From positions 2,542,001 to 2,606,000 of the forward strand of contig NZ_AP027364.1 in the NCBI RefSeq assembly GCF_030295975.1: a DNA stretch of 64,000 nt. The letters are read 5' to 3'. This document shows, piece by piece, positions 6,725 to 18,335 of this stretch; within the stretch, counting starts at the first letter, position 1, and every line of letters starts with the position of its first letter. The notes under the pieces are model-generated. The model worked only from the letters and a program-made list of their open reading frames with translations. It searched no databases and had not been told where the DNA came from. Position numbers and translations under genes: made by a program. Source of the DNA: Thalassotalea atypica (GTDB lineage Bacteria > Pseudomonadota > Gammaproteobacteria > Enterobacterales > Alteromonadaceae).

Positions 6725-7486
6725 TTAATTCAATCCTTTAGCTGTCGAACAAATAGTTATAAATTCATCGACTTTTAAACTTGCGCCGCCGATTAGACCA
6801 CCATCTATATCAGCTTGAGCAAACAATTCGTTGCTGTTGCTAGCATTAACGCTACCACCATAAAGTAATGGCACTTTGGCAGCAACACTTTCATTTACTT
6901 GAGCTAAAAATGCTCGAATAAAATGATGAGTTGCTTGTGCCATTTCAGGGGAAGCTGTCTTCCCCGTACCTATAGCCCATACAGGCTCATAGGCAACAAT
7001 AATCTTTTCAAACGCTTCAATACCCAATTCATCAAGAACAGGTTGTAATTGAGACGCTAGTACGGTTTCAGTTTGCTCTGAAACGCGTTCTATTTCACTT
7101 TCACCAATGCACAATATCGGTGTTAAACCAGCTTCAAGTACTGTTTTCACTTTGTGTGCCACTAATGTACTTGTTTCTTTATAAAGCGCTCGACGTTCCG
7201 AGTGCCCTAACACGACGTATTTTACAGATAATTCTTTGAGCATATCTGTAGATACTTCGCCTGTATAAGCCCCTTTGTCGTGTTCATTGGCATTTTGAGC
7301 GCCTAAATAAAGCTGACCGTGGGTGATTGAATCCGATAATGAACTCAAATAAGGAAAGCTTGGACAAACGATTACTTCAACATTATCAGAAATTTGTAGT
7401 GCATTTAACTGTTGGCTCATTTCTTTAACCAACGCTAAGTTACCGTTCATTTTCCAGTTAGCTGCAATAATGGTTTTTCTTTTCAT
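6725..7486 (-). CDS. tpiA: Triosephosphate isomerase
   Basis: A cytosolic TIM-barrel enzyme of 253 residues that interconverts dihydroxyacetone phosphate and glyceraldehyde 3-phosphate in glycolysis. Active-site residues are in place: N10 and K12 (ANWKMNG), the electrophile H95 (GHSERR) and the general base E167 (AYEPVWAIGTGK), followed by the flexible loop and the phosphate-binding GGSV. AGGA lies just upstream of the ATG. The tpiA-secG linkage is common in Alteromonadales. A 100-bp gap separates it from glmM upstream. Confidence 0.97.
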   Translation of the reverse strand: MKRKTIIAANWKMNGNLALVKEMSQQLNALQISDNVEVIVCPSFPYLSSLSDSITHGQLYLGAQNANEHDKGAYTGEVSTDMLKELSVKYVVLGHSERRALYKETSTLVAHKVKTVLEAGLTPILCIGESEIERVSEQTETVLASQLQPVLDELGIEAFEKIIVAYEPVWAIGTGKTASPEMAQATHHFIRAFLAQVNESVAAKVPLLYGGSVNASNSNELFAQADIDGGLIGGASLKVDEFITICSTAKGLN

Positions 7487-7586
7487 CTTTTGTTCCTAAC
7501 CCAAAGCGGCGAGATATTACCTAACCTAGTGACAAGATACAAGACTTTAGCAAAATATCTTGTTCGTTTGGTTGATTTTTAAACCG

Positions 7587-8924
7587 TTAGCTAGCCAGCT
7601 TTACTGCGTCAGCTATTTCATTGGCCAATAAGGTTACTTCTTCAAGCTCTGGCCCTTCAACCATAACACGAATAAGTGGCTCAGTTCCTGATTTACGTAG
7701 CAAGACTCGACCACGTCCCGTAAGCTTTTTGTTCACATTATGTACTGCAGACAATACGTTATCCGCATTTAATGGATCGTGTTCACCAGAAAACCTTACA
7801 TTAACCAAGACTTGTGGTAATTTTTTCATGCCTTGACGTAATTCAAACAAGGTTTGCTCGCTGTTTGAAATCGCTGTTAATACATTTAATGCGGCAATAA
7901 TCCCATCACCTGTTGAGGTGTGATTAAGGTTAATGACATGACCTGAATTTTCAGCACCAAGTTGCCAGCCGTTTTGCGCTAACATTTCCATGACATAGCG
8001 ATCTCCAACTTTACTGCGGGCAAAAGGAATCCCCATGTCAGCAAGGGCAATTTCAAGCCCCATGTTACTCATTAATGTACCCACTACACCGCCATGCAAT
8101 GTGCCTGTTTTGCGATCACTGCTAGCAATAACATAGACAATTTCATCACCATCAACGACATAACCTGTATGATCAACCATCATCAGGCGATCCCCATCAC
8201 CGTCTAAGGCAATACCTAAGTCCGCTTTATGTTCTACAACGGCACTTTTAATTTGTTCCATCGACGTTGCACCGCAATTATCATTAATATTGGTACCGTT
8301 GGGGCTGGCGCCTATAGTAATGACTTCAGCGCCAAGTTCTTTAAAGACATTAGGTGCAATGTGATAAGTGGCGCCATGAGCACAATCCACCACAATCCTT
8401 AACCCTTTTAGTGAAAAATGACTTGGAAAGTTGCTCTTACAGAATTCGATATAACGCCCTGCTGCATCATCAATTCGTGTTGCTTTGCCAAGCTCAGATG
8501 AGTCGACACATGACATTTCTTTATCAAGCTCAGCTTCAATGGCTAGTTCAACATCATCAGGAAGTTTCTGGCCATCCTGTGAGAAAAATTTTATGCCATT
8601 GTCATAATACGGGTTATGAGACGCACTTATTACAACGCCCGCTTCGGCGCGGAATGTTTTGGTTAAATACGCTATGCCTGGTGTAGGCATTGGTCCCAGT
8701 AAGCCAATATCAATACCAGCAGCAGAAAAACCCGCTTCTAATGCTGACTCAAGCATATAACCCGATATACGAGTATCTTTACCTACGAGTACTTTTTTAG
8801 TACCTTTACCTGCAAGCACTTTCCCAGCAGCATAACCTAATTTCATCACAAATTCCGGTGATATAGGGCTTTTACCCACTAAACCACGAACACCATCTGT
8901 ACCAAAGTATTTTCTAGCTGACAT
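7587..8924 (-). CDS. glmM: Phosphoglucosamine mutase
   Basis: A 445-residue alpha-D-phosphohexomutase, the same length as E. coli GlmM. It converts glucosamine-6-phosphate to glucosamine-1-phosphate for peptidoglycan and LPS precursors. The phosphorylated serine is S102 in ISASHNP, the Mg-binding loop is DGDGDR near 241-246, and the C-terminal phosphate-binding [12 protein letters not shown] is present. The ATG at 8924 ([11 protein letters not shown]) is chosen over a TTG four codons upstream because GGGGAA precedes it. It starts 13 bp after the folP stop; folP-glmM is a conserved pair. Confidence 0.97.
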   Translation of the reverse strand: MSARKYFGTDGVRGLVGKSPISPEFVMKLGYAAGKVLAGKGTKKVLVGKDTRISGYMLESALEAGFSAAGIDIGLLGPMPTPGIAYLTKTFRAEAGVVISASHNPYYDNGIKFFSQDGQKLPDDVELAIEAELDKEMSCVDSSELGKATRIDDAAGRYIEFCKSNFPSHFSLKGLRIVVDCAHGATYHIAPNVFKELGAEVITIGASPNGTNINDNCGATSMEQIKSAVVEHKADLGIALDGDGDRLMMVDHTGYVVDGDEIVYVIASSDRKTGTLHGGVVGTLMSNMGLEIALADMGIPFARSKVGDRYVMEMLAQNGWQLGAENSGHVINLNHTSTGDGIIAALNVLTAISNSEQTLFELRQGMKKLPQVLVNVRFSGEHDPLNADNVLSAVHNVNKKLTGRGRVLLRKSGTEPLIRVMVEGPELEEVTLLANEIADAVKLAS

Positions 8925-8937
8925 TATATTCCCCAAG

Positions 8938-9774
8938 TCAGAGTTGCTGATTTACAGCATTTAAAACGTTTAATGCATCCACGGTTTCTTTTACATCATG
9001 AACACGAATAATTTTTGCACCCTGTTGCGCAGCAATGATAGCTGACGATAAACTGCCCGCCAATCTTTCATCTACCGGACGATTTAATAAGTTTCCAATC
9101 ATGGACTTTCGAGAGGTACCGACTAAAATCGGCAACCCTAGTGACTCGAAACACTTGAGGTGCGCTAGTAATTGATAATTTTGAGTTAGCGTTTTACCAA
9201 AACCAAAGCCAGGATCGATTAATAACCGTTGTTTATTTATACCAGCACGCTCACACAATGAAACTCGTTGCTTAAAAAAGTCGATTATATCGTTAACAAC
9301 ATCCTCGTATACTGGATTTTCTTGCATCGTACGAGGTAAGCCTTGCATGTGCATTAAGCAAATCGGTACATCAGCTTTGGCAAGCTCAGCAATGCACTGT
9401 TCATTTTGCAATGCCCTGACATCGTTGATAATACCAGCGCCTGATTGTATAGCGGCTTTCATCACCGATGCTTTACTGGTATCAACTGAAATGATAACGT
9501 CAAAACGATTTTTGACCGACTCTAGGATAGGAATAACGCGTTCAAGTTCTTCGTCAGCGCTAACCGCTTTAGCACCTGGTCGTGTTGACTCACCACCGAT
9601 ATCAATAATATTGGCGCCATCGTTAATCATCTGTTCTACTTGAGCTAAGGCATGATCATGCCCAACGAATTGACCGCCGTCTGAAAATGAGTCGGGAGTA
9701 ACATTTAAGATCCCCATGACTTGTGGGGTATCTAGTGACAATAACTTATCACTACAAAGAAGAGAGTTTTTCAT
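8938..9774 (-). CDS. folP: Dihydropteroate synthase
   Basis: A 278-residue TIM-barrel enzyme that condenses 6-hydroxymethyl-dihydropterin pyrophosphate with p-aminobenzoate in folate synthesis; it is the sulfonamide target. Signatures are [14 protein letters not shown] at 21-34, the GGESTRPGA loop near 60-68, the pterin-binding [14 protein letters not shown] and the C-terminal RVHDV. It lies between ftsH and glmM as in E. coli, but a terminator follows ftsH, so folP-glmM probably has its own promoter in the 108-bp gap as well. Confidence 0.97.
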   Translation of the reverse strand: MKNSLLCSDKLLSLDTPQVMGILNVTPDSFSDGGQFVGHDHALAQVEQMINDGANIIDIGGESTRPGAKAVSADEELERVIPILESVKNRFDVIISVDTSKASVMKAAIQSGAGIINDVRALQNEQCIAELAKADVPICLMHMQGLPRTMQENPVYEDVVNDIIDFFKQRVSLCERAGINKQRLLIDPGFGFGKTLTQNYQLLAHLKCFESLGLPILVGTSRKSMIGNLLNRPVDERLAGSLSSAIIAAQQGAKIIRVHDVKETVDALNVLNAVNQQL

Positions 9775-9830
9775 TCGTTATTATTATTTGCCAACTTACT
9801 TGTTAACCATTCTAGTGAATGATTCATCAT

Positions 9831-9857
9831 TAAAAAAGCCCCGAGAGTATCGAGGCT
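9831..9857 (-). terminator. Rho-independent terminator after ftsH
   Basis: AGCCCCGA (9837-9844) pairs with TCGAGGCT (9850-9857), including one G-T pair, around a 5-nt loop. On the minus strand it is followed by a run of six T. It lies 26 bp beyond the ftsH stop. Confidence 0.85.
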
Positions 9858-9882
9858 AGTGTTTTTTCTAATTTAATATTGT

Positions 9883-11826
9883 TTATTTAGCAGGAGCATC
9901 TGTTGGGTTATCAAGGTCTTGTTTTACCTCTGTCGTATCATCAGATTTAGATTCCTTTGATGCGCTATTTCCTCCAGAACTAGGCGTTGAACCTGAACTA
10001 GAGTCATTCATATCAGCTGGCGCACGTACTTCTCGACGTGCCATTAAGTCATCAATTTGATTCGCATCAATCGTTTCATACTGCATTAACGCATCTTTCA
10101 TGGCGTGAAGAATATCCATATTATCATTCAAGATTTGTTCAGCACGCTGATAGTTACGGTTTACAAACTCTTTAATTTCTAGGTCAATTGCTTGTGCAGT
10201 TTCATCAGACATGTGTAATGATTTTGCAGAAGTACGACCTAAAAACACTTCACCTTCTTCTTCGGCAAACAACATTGGTCCCATTTTCTCAGACAAGCCC
10301 CATTGCGTTACCATCTTACGTGCTAAATTCGTTGCACGCTCAATATCATTTGAAGCGCCCGTTGATACTTTATCCGCACCATAAATAATCTCTTCAGCAA
10401 TACGACCGCCGTATAAAGACGAAATGTTGCTTTCTAAATGCTGTTTACTGTGGCTGAAACGGTCTTTCTCAGGCAAGTACATGGTCACACCTAAGGCACG
10501 GCCGCGAGGAATAATACTTACTTTATAAACCGGATCATGCTCTGGCACCATACGGCCAACAATAGCATGTCCCGCTTCATGATAAGCAGTCATCTCTTTT
10601 TCTTCTTCGCTCATGACCATTGAACGACGCTCAGTACCCATTAAAATTTTATCTTTCGCTTTTTCAAATTCTTCCATTGAAACGACACGACGAGCACCAC
10701 GTGCTGCAAATAATGCGGCTTCGTTTACTAAGTTTGCTAAATCAGCACCAGAAAACCCTGGTGTACCGCGTGCAATGACAGAAGCTTTAACATCATCACC
10801 CAAAGGTACTTTACGCATATGCACTTTTAATATTTGCTCACGACCACGAATATCAGGTAAGCCAACAGTTACTTGACGGTCAAAACGACCAGGACGAAGT
10901 AATGCAGGGTCTAATACATCAGGACGGTTAGTTGCGGCAATAACGATTACCCCTTCGTTACCTTCAAAGCCATCCATTTCAACAAGCATTTGGTTTAACG
11001 TTTGCTCACGTTCATCGTGTCCACCACCTAAACCGGCACCACGTTGGCGACCAACGGCATCAATTTCATCGATAAAAATGATACATGGCGCTGATTTTTT
11101 TGCTTGTTCGAACATGTCGCGAACACGCGAGGCACCTACACCAACAAACATTTCTACAAAGTCAGAGCCTGAAATTGAGAAAAACGGTACTTTTGCTTCA
11201 CCCGCAATGGCTTTAGCTAATAGCGTTTTACCTGTACCTGGCTGACCAACCATCAATACACCTGATGGAATACGACCACCAAGTTTTTGGAAGCGTGTTG
11301 GATCTTTTAAGTAATCAACTAATTCGGCAACTTCTTCTTTTGCTTCGTCACAACCAGCTACGTCAGCAAAAGTTGTTTTAATTTGATCTTCACTTAACAG
11401 GCGAGCTTTAGACTTACCAAAAGACATAGCGCCTTTACCGCCACCGCCTTGCATTTGACGCATGAAGAATATCCACACACCAATTAAAAGAAGCATTGGG
11501 AACCAAGAAATGAAAATAGACGTTAGAACACTTGGCTCTTCGGGTAATTCTCCGTTAGCACGAACCCCTTGTTTAACTAAATCGTTAATCAAGTCGCTAT
11601 CGTATCCACCAGGGATAACGGTAACAAAACTTTCGCCACTACGTTTAACACCTTGAATTACGCCGTTACGATCGACAGTCGCTTCACGAACTTGCCCTTG
11701 ACGTACGTCCTGAACAAAACGTGTGTAATCTACTTGCAGCTCATTTCCCGTCCCCGGAGTAAATGACTGAAATACTGACATCAGTACAACTGCAATAACT
11801 AACCATAAAATAAGATTTTTTGCCAT
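9883..11826 (-). CDS. ftsH: ATP-dependent zinc metalloprotease FtsH
   Basis: A 647-residue inner-membrane AAA+ protease that degrades membrane and short-lived regulatory proteins. Two transmembrane helices (about 5-22 and 100-122) flank a periplasmic domain. The AAA module has Walker A GQPGTGKT at 194-201, Walker B IIFIDEID and the second region of homology ([19 protein letters not shown]). The peptidase domain has HEAGH. The Ser/Gly-rich acidic tail is typical. ATG at 11826 ([10 protein letters not shown], identical to E. coli) is preferred over an upstream TTG. It follows rlmE by 65 bp, the usual rlmE-ftsH operon. Confidence 0.97.
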   Translation of the reverse strand: MAKNLILWLVIAVVLMSVFQSFTPGTGNELQVDYTRFVQDVRQGQVREATVDRNGVIQGVKRSGESFVTVIPGGYDSDLINDLVKQGVRANGELPEEPSVLTSIFISWFPMLLLIGVWIFFMRQMQGGGGKGAMSFGKSKARLLSEDQIKTTFADVAGCDEAKEEVAELVDYLKDPTRFQKLGGRIPSGVLMVGQPGTGKTLLAKAIAGEAKVPFFSISGSDFVEMFVGVGASRVRDMFEQAKKSAPCIIFIDEIDAVGRQRGAGLGGGHDEREQTLNQMLVEMDGFEGNEGVIVIAATNRPDVLDPALLRPGRFDRQVTVGLPDIRGREQILKVHMRKVPLGDDVKASVIARGTPGFSGADLANLVNEAALFAARGARRVVSMEEFEKAKDKILMGTERRSMVMSEEEKEMTAYHEAGHAIVGRMVPEHDPVYKVSIIPRGRALGVTMYLPEKDRFSHSKQHLESNISSLYGGRIAEEIIYGADKVSTGASNDIERATNLARKMVTQWGLSEKMGPMLFAEEEGEVFLGRTSAKSLHMSDETAQAIDLEIKEFVNRNYQRAEQILNDNMDILHAMKDALMQYETIDANQIDDLMARREVRAPADMNDSSSGSTPSSGGNSASKESKSDDTTEVKQDLDNPTDAPAK

Positions 11827-11891
11827 ATCGCTCAACTTAACAACCTCTGTTTGTCTTTAACACGGTGCGATGAATCATTGTGTCTAATTTA

Positions 11892-12521
11892 CTACAATTT
11901 AAAGCCAGTAGCTACTAGATATACTTCCCTTGATCGCGCACGAGACGATTCAGGTTTACGAGTTTTAGCTACTTTGAATAGCTTCTTCACTTCTTTAAAA
12001 AACTCATCAAAGCCTTCGCCTTGAAAAACTTTTACCACGAATGCACCATCTTTTTTCAATACTTGATGGCACATGTCTAACGCCAATTCGACCAAATACA
12101 TGCTTCGCGCTGAATCAGCGCTGTCATTACCAGTAAAATTCGCCGCCATATCAGACATAACAACATCAATATCTTTTCCGCCGATACGATCTAATAACGC
12201 GTTTAACACGGCTTCTTCTCGAAAGTCGCCTTGTAAAAAATCAACGCCCGCTATTGGGTCCATTGATAAAATATCACACGCAACAACCTGACCTTTTTCG
12301 CCAACAGCTTTTACTGCGTATTCAGACCATCCGCCGGGAGCAGCGCCTAAATCGACCACTTTCATGCCCGACTTGATCAATTTATCTTTATTATTTATTT
12401 CTTCAATTTTGAATACTGCCCGAGAGCGCAAACCTAATTTTTGAGCTTTCTTTACGTATTCATCATCAAAATGTTCATCAAGCCAGCGTTTACTGCTGGC
12501 ACTGTGCTTTTTTTTACTCAT
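11892..12521 (-). CDS. rlmE: 23S rRNA (uridine-2'-O)-methyltransferase RlmE
   Basis: A 209-residue Rossmann-fold SAM-dependent enzyme that methylates U2552 in the ribosomal A-loop. The catalytic tetrad falls at exactly the E. coli positions K38, D124, K164 and E199, and the SAM-binding motif is [12 protein letters not shown]. It is heat-shock linked (FtsJ/RrmJ) in E. coli. It heads the rlmE-ftsH operon and is transcribed divergently from yhbY across a 154-bp gap. Confidence 0.97.
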   Translation of the reverse strand: MSKKKHSASSKRWLDEHFDDEYVKKAQKLGLRSRAVFKIEEINNKDKLIKSGMKVVDLGAAPGGWSEYAVKAVGEKGQVVACDILSMDPIAGVDFLQGDFREEAVLNALLDRIGGKDIDVVMSDMAANFTGNDSADSARSMYLVELALDMCHQVLKKDGAFVVKVFQGEGFDEFFKEVKKLFKVAKTRKPESSRARSREVYLVATGFKL

Positions 12522-12675
12522 TCAATCCACAATCAATAATTACGATGATAACGGTACAACTAGATCACAAATTTTAATCACTACTTGCAGGTTATTTAAC
12601 GGTTTGTATTAGTATTACAGAGTAGATAGGGTTAAAATAGATGGAATTCAAGCTAACTTGTAACGAAAATTGTTA

Positions 12676-12972
12676 ATGAACCTTAATAAAAAGCAAATTC
12701 AGCACTTAAAAGGGCTGGCACACACTCTCAAACCTGTTGTTTTACTTGGAAGCAACGGTTTAACCGAAGCAGTAGTAGCAGAAATTGACTACGCATTAAA
12801 TCATCATGAATTAATCAAGGTAAAAATTCCTACTGATGACCGTGAAACAAAAGGTTTAATTGTTGAAGCAATTTGTCGTGAAACCAATGCGATTAAAGTG
12901 CAGGTTATCGGTAAAACGCTAATTATTTATAGACAATCTGAAGAAAAGAAGATTCATATCCCGAAACTTTAG
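12676..12972 (+). CDS. yhbY: Ribosome assembly RNA-binding protein YhbY
   Basis: A 98-residue CRS1/YhbY (CRM)-domain protein that binds pre-50S particles. It is closely similar to E. coli YhbY along its length, including LKPVVLLGSNGLTE with the GxxG-type loop and HHELIKVKI. ATG at 12676 is chosen by comparison with E. coli over an in-frame TTG two codons earlier. It is transcribed divergently from rlmE and convergently with greA, with a shared terminator between yhbY and greA, as in many gammaproteobacteria. Confidence 0.95.
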   Translation: MNLNKKQIQHLKGLAHTLKPVVLLGSNGLTEAVVAEIDYALNHHELIKVKIPTDDRETKGLIVEAICRETNAIKVQVIGKTLIIYRQSEEKKIHIPKL

Positions 12973-12975
12973 ATT

Positions 12976-13022
12976 ATCAAATACAAAAAAAGCACCTCTA
13001 GGGTGCTTTTTTTGTATTTGAT
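12976..13022. terminator. Bidirectional terminator between yhbY and greA
   Basis: A perfect 21-bp inverted repeat (12976-12996 and 13002-13022) with a 5-nt loop. The core is GCACC/GGTGC, flanked by A7 and T7, so it can end transcription from both convergent genes. Confidence 0.95.
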
Positions 13023-13034
13023 AAAGGTAGTCGC

Positions 13035-13511
13035 TTATTTGTGCTCTACTGAAACAATTTCAAATTCAACTAAACCGGCAGGGGTTTTAATTTCCACTTC
13101 AGAGTCTACTTCTTTACCAATTAAGCCGCGTGCGATGGGAGAGTTAACTGAAATGCGGTTGTTCTTAATGTCAGCTTCGTCATCGCCTACAATTTGATAG
13201 GTCACTTCTTCATCAGTATCAATATTAAGTAGCGTTACCGTTACACCGAAAATAACCTTGCCATTATTCGGAATTTTAGCAATATCGATAATTTGCGCAT
13301 TACCTAATTTACCTTCAATTTCTTGAATTCGTCCTTCGCAAAATCCTTGCTGCTCACGAGCGGCGTGATACTCAGCATTTTCTTTTAAATCACCATGCTC
13401 ACGTGCATCTGCAATTGCGTTGACAATTTCAGGACGTTTGACGGTTTTCAACTCATGTAACTCTTCGCGTAACGCTTCAGCGCCATGCACTGTCATCGGG
13501 AAATTATTCAT
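13035..13511 (-). CDS. greA: Transcription elongation factor GreA
   Basis: A 158-residue cytosolic factor that inserts into the RNA polymerase secondary channel and stimulates transcript cleavage in backtracked complexes. The N-terminal coiled coil (about 1-75) carries the acidic tip GDLKENAEY with the catalytic Asp and Glu. The C-terminal FKBP-like domain includes [13 protein letters not shown]. It lies downstream of carB but is separated by a terminator, so it probably has its own promoter within 13512-13553. Confidence 0.97.
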   Translation of the reverse strand: MNNFPMTVHGAEALREELHELKTVKRPEIVNAIADAREHGDLKENAEYHAAREQQGFCEGRIQEIEGKLGNAQIIDIAKIPNNGKVIFGVTVTLLNIDTDEEVTYQIVGDDEADIKNNRISVNSPIARGLIGKEVDSEVEIKTPAGLVEFEIVSVEHK

Positions 13512-13550
13512 TTTTTCTTCTTAAATTTCTTTAAAATATCTATTCTGTAA

Positions 13551-13578
13551 ACTAAAAAGTGGCTTTTAAAAGCCACTT
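13551..13578 (-). terminator. Terminator downstream of carB
   Basis: A 22-nt perfect palindrome, AAGTGGCTTTT/AAAAGCCACTT (13557-13578), followed on the minus strand by a T run. It lies about 120 bp after the carB stop and 40 bp before greA. Confidence 0.8.
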
Positions 13579-13618
13579 CGAAAAATTCATCGTAAAGCAA
13601 ATTGCTTTAATCAAGAAA

Positions 13619-13666
13619 CTCACACTAGTATGTGAGGATACTTATTAATATAAATGAGTATCCTCA
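13619..13666 (-). other. Two overlapping hairpins after carB
   Basis: CTCACA (13619-13624) can pair with TGTGAG (13631-13636). TGAGGATACT (13633-13642) can pair with AGTATCCTCA (13657-13666). The two stems share TGAG at 13633-13636, so they are mutually exclusive. They precede the carB terminator in the transcript. Confidence 0.5.
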
Positions 13667-13697
13667 ATAATGCCATAGTGTTAATTGTAATGCTAAG

Positions 13698-16600
13698 TTA
13701 CTTACAACGCTTATGCAGCTCTTGAATTGACGTTACGATATTACGATCATCGGCAGCATGTGACTGGCAGGCCGCAAATGCCGCATTTAATGTCGTTGTA
13801 TAAGCAACTTTATAACGTAAAGCGCCACCACGTAATACTTTCGAGTCTTCAATTGCTTTTCGACCTTCGGTGGTATTGATGATGTAGTTGTACTCACCAT
13901 TTTTGATTCTATCAAGAATATGAGGACGACCTTCATGTACTTTGTTGACCAATCGACAAGGAATATTCGCTTCACCTAAGATAACAGCTGTACCGTGTGT
14001 AGCATCTATTTCATAACCTAACGCAACCATTTGTTTAGCTAAATCGACGACACGTTCTTTATCACTGTTTCGAACAGAAATAAGTGCTCGGCCATCTTTA
14101 GGTACTGAAACGCCAGCGCCTAAGTTTGCTTTCGCATATGCTTCTTCAAAGGTTTTTCCTACGCCCATTACTTCACCCGTTGAGCGCATTTCTGGGCCAA
14201 CAAGCGGGTCACTGCCATGGAATTTGTTAAACGGAATAACCACTTCTTTAACTGAGAAATAAGACGGAATAACTTCTTCAGTGATGCCCTGCTCTTTAAG
14301 TGATTTACCCGCCATCACTCGTGCACCCACTTTCGCTAGTGGAATGCTGGTCGCTTTTGAAACGAACGGTACAGTTCGAGCGGCACGAGGGTTTACTTCG
14401 ATTAAATATACTTTTCCATCTTTAACCGCCATTTGGGTATTCATTAAACCATTTACGCCCAGTTCAAATGCTAAATCGGTGACTTGCTTACGCATCACGT
14501 CTTGGACTTCTTGACTTAGGCTGTATGCGGGTAATGAACATGCTGAGTCACCTGAGTGAACACCTGCTTGTTCGATATGCTGCATGATGCCGCCAACAAC
14601 AACATCAGTTCCATCACAGATTACATCAATATCTACTTCAATCGCATCATCAAGGAAGTGATCAAGCAATACAGGCGAATCATTGGAAACACTCACGGCT
14701 TCAGTCATATAACGACGTAAATCGTCTAAGTCATAAACAATTTCCATTGCACGACCACCAAGAACATAAGACGGACGAACAACAAGCGGGAAGCCAATTG
14801 CTTCAGCTTTCGCTAAGGCTTCATCAAGTGACGTTACAGTTGCATTTTCCGGTTGCAATAAACCTAAACGGTCAACGGCTTGCTGGAAACGCTCGCGATC
14901 TTCTGCGCGGTCAATCGCATCTGGTGACGTACCAATTATCGGCACACCCGCAGCTTCTAAAGCGCGTGCTAATTTAAGTGGTGTTTGACCACCATACTGA
15001 ACAATAACCCCTTTAGGCTTTTCAATACGGACAATTTCAAGGACATCTTCAAAAGTGATTGATTCAAAGTACAAACGATCAGATGTGTCGTAATCCGTTG
15101 AAACCGTTTCAGGGTTACAGTTAACCATAATGGTTTCATAACCATCTTCTCGAAGTGCTAAAGCCGCGTGAACACAACAATAATCAAACTCGATACCTTG
15201 ACCGATACGGTTCGGACCACCACCCAAAATCATGATTTTGTCATTGTCAGTCGGAGCTGCTTCACACTCTTCGTCGTACGTAGAATACATATAAGCTGTA
15301 TCTGAACTAAATTCAGCTGCACAGGTATCAACACGCTTGTAGACTGGGAAGATATCAGCATTATGGCGCTTTTTACGAATTTCCGCTTCTGCAACACCAA
15401 TCAACGCGGCTAAACGAGAGTCAGCAAAACCCTTACGTTTTAATTGACGTAAGTATTCAGGTGTTAATACTTTCAAACCACCTTCAGCAACTTTTGCTTC
15501 ATGTAGAACAATATCTTCAATTTGTACTAAGAACCAACGGTCAATTTTGGTTAGGCGGAAAATATCATCAACACTTAAACCTAGACGGAAAGCGTCGGCG
15601 ACATACCAAATACGATCAGCACCAGCTTCTTGAAGCTCATGCATAATTTTTGTTTTAGCGCCTGGCTGAGTTACATCAACCATAGAGTCAAAACCACTGA
15701 CTCCCACTTCTAAACCACGTAAGGCTTTTTGTAATGATTCTTGTTGGTTGCGGCCAATTGACATTACCTCACCCACTGACTTCATTTGCGTGGTTAATCT
15801 ATCTTCTGAGCCAGCAAATTTTTCAAAGTTAAAGCGTGGTATTTTTGTTACTACGTAATCAATAGTTGGTTCAAATGATGCTGGTGTAGCGCCACCGGTG
15901 ATGTCATTTGATAACTCATCTAATGTGTAGCCTACAGCAAGTTTTGCTGCAATTTTAGCAATTGGGAAGCCCGTTGCTTTTGATGCTAACGCAGATGAAC
16001 GAGAAACACGTGGGTTCATCTCAATAATCACCATACGGCCAGTGTCAGGACAAACACCAAATTGAACGTTAGAACCACCCGTTTCAACACCAATTTCACG
16101 CAGTACCGCGACTGAGGCATTACGCATGATTTGATATTCTTTATCTGTTAACGTTTGCGCTGGAGCAACGGTAATAGAGTCACCCGTATGAATGCCCATC
16201 GGATCGAAGTTTTCAATCGAACAAATAATGATACAGTTATCATTTTTGTCACGAACCACTTCCATTTCATACTCTTTCCAACCAATTAATGACTCATCAA
16301 TCAGTAATTCATTGGTTGGTGATAAATCTAAACCACGCGTACAAATTTCAACGAATTCTTCGCGGTTATAGGCTATTCCTCCACCAGTACCACCCATGGT
16401 AAAGCTTGGGCGAATAATACAAGGGAACCCAATGCGAGAGCTTGTATCAAGGGCTTCATCCATCGAGTGAACAATTTCAGCCCTTGGACATTCCAAACCG
16501 ATGTTCTTCATGGCTTGGTCGAAACGTTCACGGTTTTCAGCTTTGTCGATTGCATCAGCCGTTGCGCCGATCATCTCAACGTTAAATTCTTCTAGAACAC

Positions 16601-16916
16601 CTTTCGCTTCCAATTCTAAAGCACAGTTAAGCGCCGTTTGGCCACCCATAGTTGGCAATACTGCATCAGGGCGTTCTTTCTCAATAATTTTTCTAACCAC
16701 TTCCCAATGAATTGGCTCAATATATGTCGCATCAGCCATTTCAGGGTCGGTCATTATGGTGGCAGGGTTAGAGTTAACTAAAATAACTCGATAACCTTCT
16801 TCACGTAAGGCTTTACACGCTTGTGCACCTGAATAATCAAATTCACACGCTTGACCGATAACAATCGGACCGGCGCCTAAGATTAAGATGCTTTTTATGT
16901 CATTACGTTTTGGCAT
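13698..16916 (-). CDS. carB: Carbamoyl-phosphate synthase large subunit
   Basis: A 1072-residue subunit (E. coli 1073) that makes carbamoyl phosphate from bicarbonate, ATP and ammonia channelled from CarA, for arginine and pyrimidine synthesis. It has two homologous ATP-grasp halves, each with its own nucleotide-binding segments (for example [15 protein letters not shown] and [15 protein letters not shown]). A C-terminal MGS-like allosteric domain covers about the last 140 residues. It follows carA by 22 bp in an operon. Confidence 0.98.
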   Translation of the reverse strand: MPKRNDIKSILILGAGPIVIGQACEFDYSGAQACKALREEGYRVILVNSNPATIMTDPEMADATYIEPIHWEVVRKIIEKERPDAVLPTMGGQTALNCALELEAKGVLEEFNVEMIGATADAIDKAENRERFDQAMKNIGLECPRAEIVHSMDEALDTSSRIGFPCIIRPSFTMGGTGGGIAYNREEFVEICTRGLDLSPTNELLIDESLIGWKEYEMEVVRDKNDNCIIICSIENFDPMGIHTGDSITVAPAQTLTDKEYQIMRNASVAVLREIGVETGGSNVQFGVCPDTGRMVIIEMNPRVSRSSALASKATGFPIAKIAAKLAVGYTLDELSNDITGGATPASFEPTIDYVVTKIPRFNFEKFAGSEDRLTTQMKSVGEVMSIGRNQQESLQKALRGLEVGVSGFDSMVDVTQPGAKTKIMHELQEAGADRIWYVADAFRLGLSVDDIFRLTKIDRWFLVQIEDIVLHEAKVAEGGLKVLTPEYLRQLKRKGFADSRLAALIGVAEAEIRKKRHNADIFPVYKRVDTCAAEFSSDTAYMYSTYDEECEAAPTDNDKIMILGGGPNRIGQGIEFDYCCVHAALALREDGYETIMVNCNPETVSTDYDTSDRLYFESITFEDVLEIVRIEKPKGVIVQYGGQTPLKLARALEAAGVPIIGTSPDAIDRAEDRERFQQAVDRLGLLQPENATVTSLDEALAKAEAIGFPLVVRPSYVLGGRAMEIVYDLDDLRRYMTEAVSVSNDSPVLLDHFLDDAIEVDIDVICDGTDVVVGGIMQHIEQAGVHSGDSACSLPAYSLSQEVQDVMRKQVTDLAFELGVNGLMNTQMAVKDGKVYLIEVNPRAARTVPFVSKATSIPLAKVGARVMAGKSLKEQGITEEVIPSYFSVKEVVIPFNKFHGSDPLVGPEMRSTGEVMGVGKTFEEAYAKANLGAGVSVPKDGRALISVRNSDKERVVDLAKQMVALGYEIDATHGTAVILGEANIPCRLVNKVHEGRPHILDRIKNGEYNYIINTTEGRKAIEDSKVLRGGALRYKVAYTTTLNAAFAACQSHAADDRNIVTSIQELHKRCK

Positions 16917-16938
16917 AGTTTATATACTCCTAATCTTA

Positions 16939-18066
16939 TTATTTACTTGCTTTGATTAAATCAATGAAATGGTCGAACAGTGGCGCAGCATCATGCGGCC
17001 CTGGACTTGCTTCTGGATGACCTTGGAAACTAAATGCAGGCTTATCTGTACGATGAATACCTTGGATGCTGCCATCAAATAATGATTTATGGGTTACTTT
17101 TAAGTTTTCAGGCATGTTGTTTTCATCGACAGCAAAACCGTGATTTTGCGCCGTGATCATCACTACATTACGGTCGAAATCTTTAACCGGATGGTTGCCG
17201 CCATGGTGACCAAATTTCATCTTGATGGTCTTAGCACCGCTGGCCAAACCGAGTAATTGATGACCTAGACAAATACCAAATACAGGAATATCGGTTTCTA
17301 AAAATGATTTAATCGCTGTGATTGCATAGTCACACGGCTCTGGGTCACCTGGTCCATTTGATAAGAAAATACCGTCAGGATTCATTGCAAGTACTTCTTC
17401 TGCCGAAGTTTGCGCAGGAACTATCGTTAGTTTACAGCCTCGATCAACTAACATGCGCAAAATATTACGTTTAGCACCAAAATCATATGCAACGACATGA
17501 AAGTCAGACTTTTCTGGTGTTATATGGCCTTGACCAAGCTCCCAACTTCCTTCTGTCCATTGGTATTGATCTTTAGTAGACACCACTTTGGCCAGATCCA
17601 TGCCTTTAAGGCCTGGAAATCCTTTAGCTTCTGCTAGTGCTTTCGCTTCATCTAAATTGTCACTCGCAATAATGCAGCCATTTTGAGCACCTTTTTCACG
17701 CAGAATTCGCGTTAACTTACGGGTATCAATATCAGCAATACCTAAAATATTATTGCGAGATAAATAGGCACTCAATGATTCTTCGTTTCTGAAATTACTG
17801 GCTAATAAAGGTAAGTCGCGAATAACCAGGCCTTTCGCCCAGATAGTATCAGACTCTTCGTCTTCTTTATTGGTACCTGTATTGCCAATGTGGGGATAAG
17901 TGAGGGTAATAATTTGTTCTGCGTAGGAAGGATCTGTAAGAATTTCTTGATAACCGGTCATTGAAGTGTTGAACACTACTTCACCAACAGCTAGCCCCTC
18001 TGCACCAATGGCAGTGCCTTTAAATACAGTGCCGTCTTCGAGCACCAAAATGGCAGATTTAGTCAA
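16939..18066 (-). CDS. carA: Carbamoyl-phosphate synthase small subunit
   Basis: A 375-residue glutamine amidotransferase subunit that hydrolyses glutamine and channels ammonia to CarB. The class I GATase domain has the nucleophile in [10 protein letters not shown] and the His/Glu pair in [13 protein letters not shown]. The start is TTG at 18066, supported by CGGAGG just upstream; E. coli carA also starts with TTG. A promoter-like pair lies at 18197-18225, giving a leader of about 120 nt. Confidence 0.97.
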   Translation of the reverse strand: MTKSAILVLEDGTVFKGTAIGAEGLAVGEVVFNTSMTGYQEILTDPSYAEQIITLTYPHIGNTGTNKEDEESDTIWAKGLVIRDLPLLASNFRNEESLSAYLSRNNILGIADIDTRKLTRILREKGAQNGCIIASDNLDEAKALAEAKGFPGLKGMDLAKVVSTKDQYQWTEGSWELGQGHITPEKSDFHVVAYDFGAKRNILRMLVDRGCKLTIVPAQTSAEEVLAMNPDGIFLSNGPGDPEPCDYAITAIKSFLETDIPVFGICLGHQLLGLASGAKTIKMKFGHHGGNHPVKDFDRNVVMITAQNHGFAVDENNMPENLKVTHKSLFDGSIQGIHRTDKPAFSFQGHPEASPGPHDAAPLFDHFIDLIKASK

Positions 18067-18196
18067 TTTAACCTCCGAAAGAAGAAAGTATGCTTAACAA
18101 TTTACAGCAAAAAAAATGCTGAATTTTTAAGCGCGAAAACTGTTCAGTAATCCGTCTTTTGGCTTGCAAATTGCAAATTAATGACAAATTCCGCGC

Positions 18197-18225
18197 ATTT
18201 TACGTATATCGTGGGTGTTCGTCTA
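18197..18225 (-). promoter_or_regulatory. Predicted sigma-70 promoter of carAB
   Basis: On the minus strand, TAGACG (18225-18220) and TAAAAT (18202-18197) are separated by 17 bp. The stretch after the -10 is GC-rich (GCGCGG), the type of discriminator seen in stringently controlled promoters. No clear ARG box was found. Confidence 0.5.
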
Positions 18226-18293
18226 GTAAAAATTACAAAAACCAGTGTTTTTATTAAAAATCGTAACAAAATCGCTAAAAACACTAGTTAACT

Positions 18294-18322
18294 AAAAAAT
18301 TACCCCGCTGAATAAGGTAATT
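18294..18322 (-). terminator. Terminator downstream of dapB
   Basis: AATTACC (18298-18304) pairs with GGTAATT (18316-18322). On the minus strand the stem is followed by a T run, 14 bp after the dapB stop. Confidence 0.7.
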
Positions 18323-18335
18323 AACTGCTAGAAAT

